Translations under genes and position numbers: made by a program
Assembly: GCA_951828515.1 (NCBI GenBank)
Contig: OX639992.1
Coordinates: forward strand, 4,256,217 to 4,320,216
Length of the DNA stretch: 64,000 bases
Reading direction: 5' to 3'
Source: an uncultured Poribacteria bacterium
Lineage (GTDB): Bacteria; Poribacteria; WGA-4E; WGA-3G
Notes under the pieces: model-generated
The model's database searches: none
What the model was told of the DNA's origin: nothing
The model's input: the letters and a program-made list of their open reading frames with translations, nothing else
Part shown: in pieces, positions 61,081-64,000 of the stretch
Layout of the letters: the number at the start of each line of letters is the position of its first letter
Position numbering within the stretch: position 1 is the stretch's first letter

Positions 61081-64000
61081 CTATTGACTCCATTTGACGA
61101 CACAGTTAGATGGCACCTCTCGGACAAACATGGACGATGCCCGATCCCGATCCCCGAAACGATACACGACGGAACTCAGGTAAAGCTGCGCTTGCGCGCG
61201 CGTCATACCGACATAGAAAAGACGGCGCTCCTCTTCAAGATCTGCTTCTGTGATGTTCTGCCGCCACATCGGGAAACTCCCCTCCTCCATACCGATAATG
61301 ATAACGACCGGAAATTCTGTCCCTTTCGCCGCATGCAAGGTCATTAACGTCAACTGCTCAGTTTTGTCGTCGAGTTCGTCAATATTAGTGAGGAGTTTCT
61401 GATAATCCAGGAAGTTGATAAGTCCATGCTCATCGCTAATCAACTCGAAGTGGAGGACCGCGTTCATGAACTGAATTCGGCGTTGTCGCCAGTCAGCATC
61501 TTCTGGGAACTCACGGATGGCGGCATCTTGTAACGTTTCTATATGTTCTCTCGCGTGTGCCGCTTCTGTAGGATCAAGGGGTAGATTCTCCAACGATACG
61601 ATGTTGTGTGTCTGGACGAAGCGTTTCGCGACAGTTAAGAACATATTGGTCTCCGTTAAAGCCGCCTCTGGAGGAGCGACCCCTTCGGTTTTCGCAAGGA
61701 TACCAAGCCCAACAAACGGTAGCAATTCAGGGAGCGATTTCGCCTCACGTTTGTGAGCATCGATTCTGATGAGTTCTTTAAATATCTCTCGATTGACTCT
61801 GGTGTCCTCTAAGGCACTATGTAAACGTCCGTGTTCAATCTCAAATTTTTCGGCAAGCGCACCCATGCTACAGCGTTGTCGTGGGAAAAGCCTACGCGCT
61901 GTGGCGAGTGTATCGTAATGTGGTGCCGATAAATCCGTTTTCAAATACCTTCTCAGGTCTCGTGCAAGAATGGGATTGTCATATTCCGCTACATTGTGTC
62001 CAATCAGAATTCTATCCTGGATAAACCCGAGGAATTCAGGCAACACCATTTCAATGCCCGGTGAACTCTTGACGGTCTCTGTATCAACGCCATGGATGCG
62101 CGTCGCTGACTGCGGAATGTGTCCGCCTGGTGGTCTGACCAAGCGATAATACCGCTCGACTTCATTTCCTGTTCCACCGAGACGGTGCGCCGCTATTTCA
62201 ACGATTTCCGCTGTTTTTGGGTTGAGTCCAGTCGTCTCCAAATCGTAAACGACCATGTCTGCCATGTTTGGGGTCTCAAAACGATTCACAAGCCGTTGGC
62301 AGAGTTTGAGTGCTGTAATGCTATGGATCCCTTCTGCTTCCAAGCGAAGCACGTCCGTGTTTGCTATATCCGCTGTGCCGATGAGGATTGTTCGCGCGTC
62401 CCGGGCACTTTCTCCGATTTCCTCAAAATCGCCGATAAGCAGATGGACCCCGTTTTCGTTCGGTTTAGGACTGTTTCCATCAGGCGGCAACAACTGGAGT
62501 TCTGCAGTGTGATTCAGGTCAGTTTCAAGCGTCTGGTAGATAATATGCGCCGCACAGTACTCGTCAATCCCGTGGCTGGCGGTAATCTGAACCGGCTCAC
62601 CGAGAGTCAGCGCGCTGTAGAGGACATCTTGCACAGTTACCAGATTCGGCATCTCCGGTTGTTTTTCGATGATCTCCAGTTCTTCAGCGCGGTAGGGAGT
62701 CCGAGAACGTTCTAAAGTATCAAAGAGTTTCGGGATAATTTTATCAACCCGCTCGTCTTCAATTTCAGTCGATAATCTCTCAAGCTGTGTCCAAAATTGA
62801 CGGACATTTCGGCGCGTTAGGGGACCGACGTCCTGTGGATATGCTTCGATATTTTTCAGAAGTTCGACAAAAGCAATATCTTCACGTTGTGCGAGCCATT
62901 TCAGGCGCACCCATGTTAAGTCGTCGATGCAAGTTTCAGGGAAATTGATTGCCGCTTCCAAATCTTGCGGGAGTTGCCACTGGATGAAACGGAGATACGC
63001 CAGGATACTTTTGCTATTTTCTTCCGCAAAGGAGGGAGTCGGTTGGATTCGCTGGAATTGGATATGTTGCCGTAGCAACTGTTCTTCCAGAACATCCGCG
63101 AGTCTGTGTGTGCGGTAAAAAATGGCAATATCGCGATAAGAATAGTTGCGTTGCGTTACCAAGTTCTGGATGACGTTAATGATGCCGTGCGCTTCCGCTA
63201 TAGGTGTGTCAAAGGTATAGTGAAAGATGTCACGTCCCGCGTCCTTATGGGTTCTGAGGGTGTGCTGTCTCTGCCGTTCCGTGTTTCTGGAGATGACTTC
63301 CTCTGCGGCGCGCAAAATCTTCTCGCTACACCGATAGTGGTCGTCTAAAGCGAGTTCTTTCGGATCGTAATCAGTTCTGAAGTCGTCAATATACGCTGGG
63401 TTCGAGCCTCGCCAACTATAGATCGCCTGATCTTCGTCAGCGACTATCATGAGATTGTGTTCGGGCGGCGCACAGAGCAGTTGGAGTAAGTGATACTGTA
63501 CGCTGTTTACATCGTGGAATTCGTCAACGAGGATATGGGCAATTGCTTTGTGATAGTCTTGCTGGACATCTTCCACCTGTTCAAACAACTCGACAGCCTT
63601 CACAAGGAGATCGTCGAAATCGAGCGCATCGTATGCCGCAAGTTTGTCTTGGTAGCTTCGCAGGACGTTTCGGATATTTTCGGCGGTCTCCGGATCATGA
63701 ATGTCCGAGGCATCTACGGCATCAACCGGATTCTGCGATTTACATTTGGCATCGCTCAGGATATTACGAAGTTGCCAGGGTGGATAATCATCGGTGTTGA
63801 GGTTCAAAGCACGGACGCTTTCTGTGAGAATCTCATCTTGGAGTTCCTGATCGAAGATAGTGAAGTTTTCGCTTAATCCGATCCGCAGGGCGTGCTTTCG
63901 GAGCACTTTAACGCAAAATGCGTGGAAGGTACTGACTTTAATATTGGAACCGTGCGGTTCGCCGATCTCGGTGTTGACGCGTTCCTGCATCTCTTGCGCG
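61081..64000 (-). CDS. UvrD/Rep-family helicase with inserted DnaQ-like exonuclease domain (N-terminus outside window)
   Basis: At least 972 residues; the frame is open at the right edge (AQE before MQERVN), so the Walker A motif lies beyond it. UvrD motifs seen are STFHAFCVKVLR (Ia), ILVDEFHDVNSVQYHLL (II, with E-F-H for the usual E-x-Q), IVADEDQAIYSWRG (III), LDDHYRCSEKILRAA (IV), LMTLHAAKGTEFPVVIIIGM (V) and EERRLFYVGMTRAQ (VI). Between IV and V, from about residue 575, a full DEDDh exonuclease is inserted: VVYDLETTGLNP, IGHNVAEYDN and HSALEDTRVN. Such a fusion could unwind and degrade DNA. It ends at 61081, 87 bp from the convergent antitoxin gene. Confidence 0.88.
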   Translation of the reverse strand, partial: AQEMQERVNTEIGEPHGSNIKVSTFHAFCVKVLRKHALRIGLSENFTIFDQELQDEILTESVRALNLNTDDYPPWQLRNILSDAKCKSQNPVDAVDASDIHDPETAENIRNVLRSYQDKLAAYDALDFDDLLVKAVELFEQVEDVQQDYHKAIAHILVDEFHDVNSVQYHLLQLLCAPPEHNLMIVADEDQAIYSWRGSNPAYIDDFRTDYDPKELALDDHYRCSEKILRAAEEVISRNTERQRQHTLRTHKDAGRDIFHYTFDTPIAEAHGIINVIQNLVTQRNYSYRDIAIFYRTHRLADVLEEQLLRQHIQFQRIQPTPSFAEENSKSILAYLRFIQWQLPQDLEAAINFPETCIDDLTWVRLKWLAQREDIAFVELLKNIEAYPQDVGPLTRRNVRQFWTQLERLSTEIEDERVDKIIPKLFDTLERSRTPYRAEELEIIEKQPEMPNLVTVQDVLYSALTLGEPVQITASHGIDEYCAAHIIYQTLETDLNHTAELQLLPPDGNSPKPNENGVHLLIGDFEEIGESARDARTILIGTADIANTDVLRLEAEGIHSITALKLCQRLVNRFETPNMADMVVYDLETTGLNPKTAEIVEIAAHRLGGTGNEVERYYRLVRPPGGHIPQSATRIHGVDTETVKSSPGIEMVLPEFLGFIQDRILIGHNVAEYDNPILARDLRRYLKTDLSAPHYDTLATARRLFPRQRCSMGALAEKFEIEHGRLHSALEDTRVNREIFKELIRIDAHKREAKSLPELLPFVGLGILAKTEGVAPPEAALTETNMFLTVAKRFVQTHNIVSLENLPLDPTEAAHAREHIETLQDAAIREFPEDADWRQRRIQFMNAVLHFELISDEHGLINFLDYQKLLTNIDELDDKTEQLTLMTLHAAKGTEFPVVIIIGMEEGSFPMWRQNITEADLEEERRLFYVGMTRAQAQLYLSSVVYRFGDRDRASSMFVREVPSNCVVKWSQ

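Noticed and set aside
61024-61347. 107-aa plus-strand ORF near the right edge
   Set aside because: Most of it lies antisense to the conserved C-terminus of the UvrD helicase and shows no family features.

Overview
The window looks like a chromosome segment from a free-living or symbiotic Gram-negative-type bacterium of the candidate phylum Poribacteria or a close relative. That placement is inference. It rests on several phytanoyl-CoA dioxygenase (PhyH) genes, amidohydrolases, a secreted fucosidase-like enzyme, very large beta-propeller lipoproteins, Rpn-type nucleases, many small toxin-antitoxin pairs, dense families of palindromic intergenic repeats, and a bacterial homologue of animal selenoprotein N. 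No rRNA, tRNA or CRISPR array was recognised. An Mla lipid-transport operon and outer-membrane-type beta-barrel sequences point to a cell with two membranes.

Layout. 0-1.4 kb: leuC (cut by the window edge) and leuD, split by a hicB antitoxin and a broken hicA. 1.7-2.8 kb: Rpn nuclease. 3-6.4 kb: a structured leader, a Tritrichomonas-type IMP dehydrogenase and, 2 bp later, one reading frame interrupted by a UGA that reads as a full-length SELENON-like selenoprotein. 6.4-15.9 kb (minus strand): polysaccharide deacetylase, secreted GH29-like hydrolase, outer-membrane protein and a 1518-aa propeller lipoprotein whose coding sequence contains a copy of the local intergenic repeat. 16-24.6 kb is accessory: a tnpB element with its omega-RNA, an amidohydrolase, a RelE-like toxin pair, a PRTase plus DprA-like operon, a 0.7-kb repeat-built element, a LamG gene fragment and twin methyltransferases. 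24.6-43.8 kb is mostly housekeeping: rpsF-ssb-rpsR-rplI-dnaB, mlaEFD, radA, PIN-TRAM, ispD-ispF-cysS, two lipoproteins, dprA, a second (5'-truncated) tnpB that has landed on the start of tsaD, and tsaC. 43.8-53.9 kb: Gfo/Idh oxidoreductase, a MITE, guaB, an isolated nuoI-like gene, an MT-A70 methylase, a 935-aa protein of unknown family, an LDH-like gene and xdhC. 54-61 kb: VapC-type toxins, three PhyH genes, DUF420, an amidohydrolase and a second MITE copy. The right edge holds most of a UvrD helicase carrying an inserted DnaQ-type exonuclease.

The most notable points are the UGA-containing SELENON homologue; the way repeats and insertion elements supply ribosome-binding sites, start codons or stop codons to resident genes (tsaD, rplI, mlaF, radA, tsaC, an amidohydrolase); two pseudoknot-capable leader RNAs (before the IMPDH and before tnpB); and the PRTase/DprA-like pair, a candidate conflict or competence-related system. 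All functional statements are from reading motifs by eye; no database search was run.
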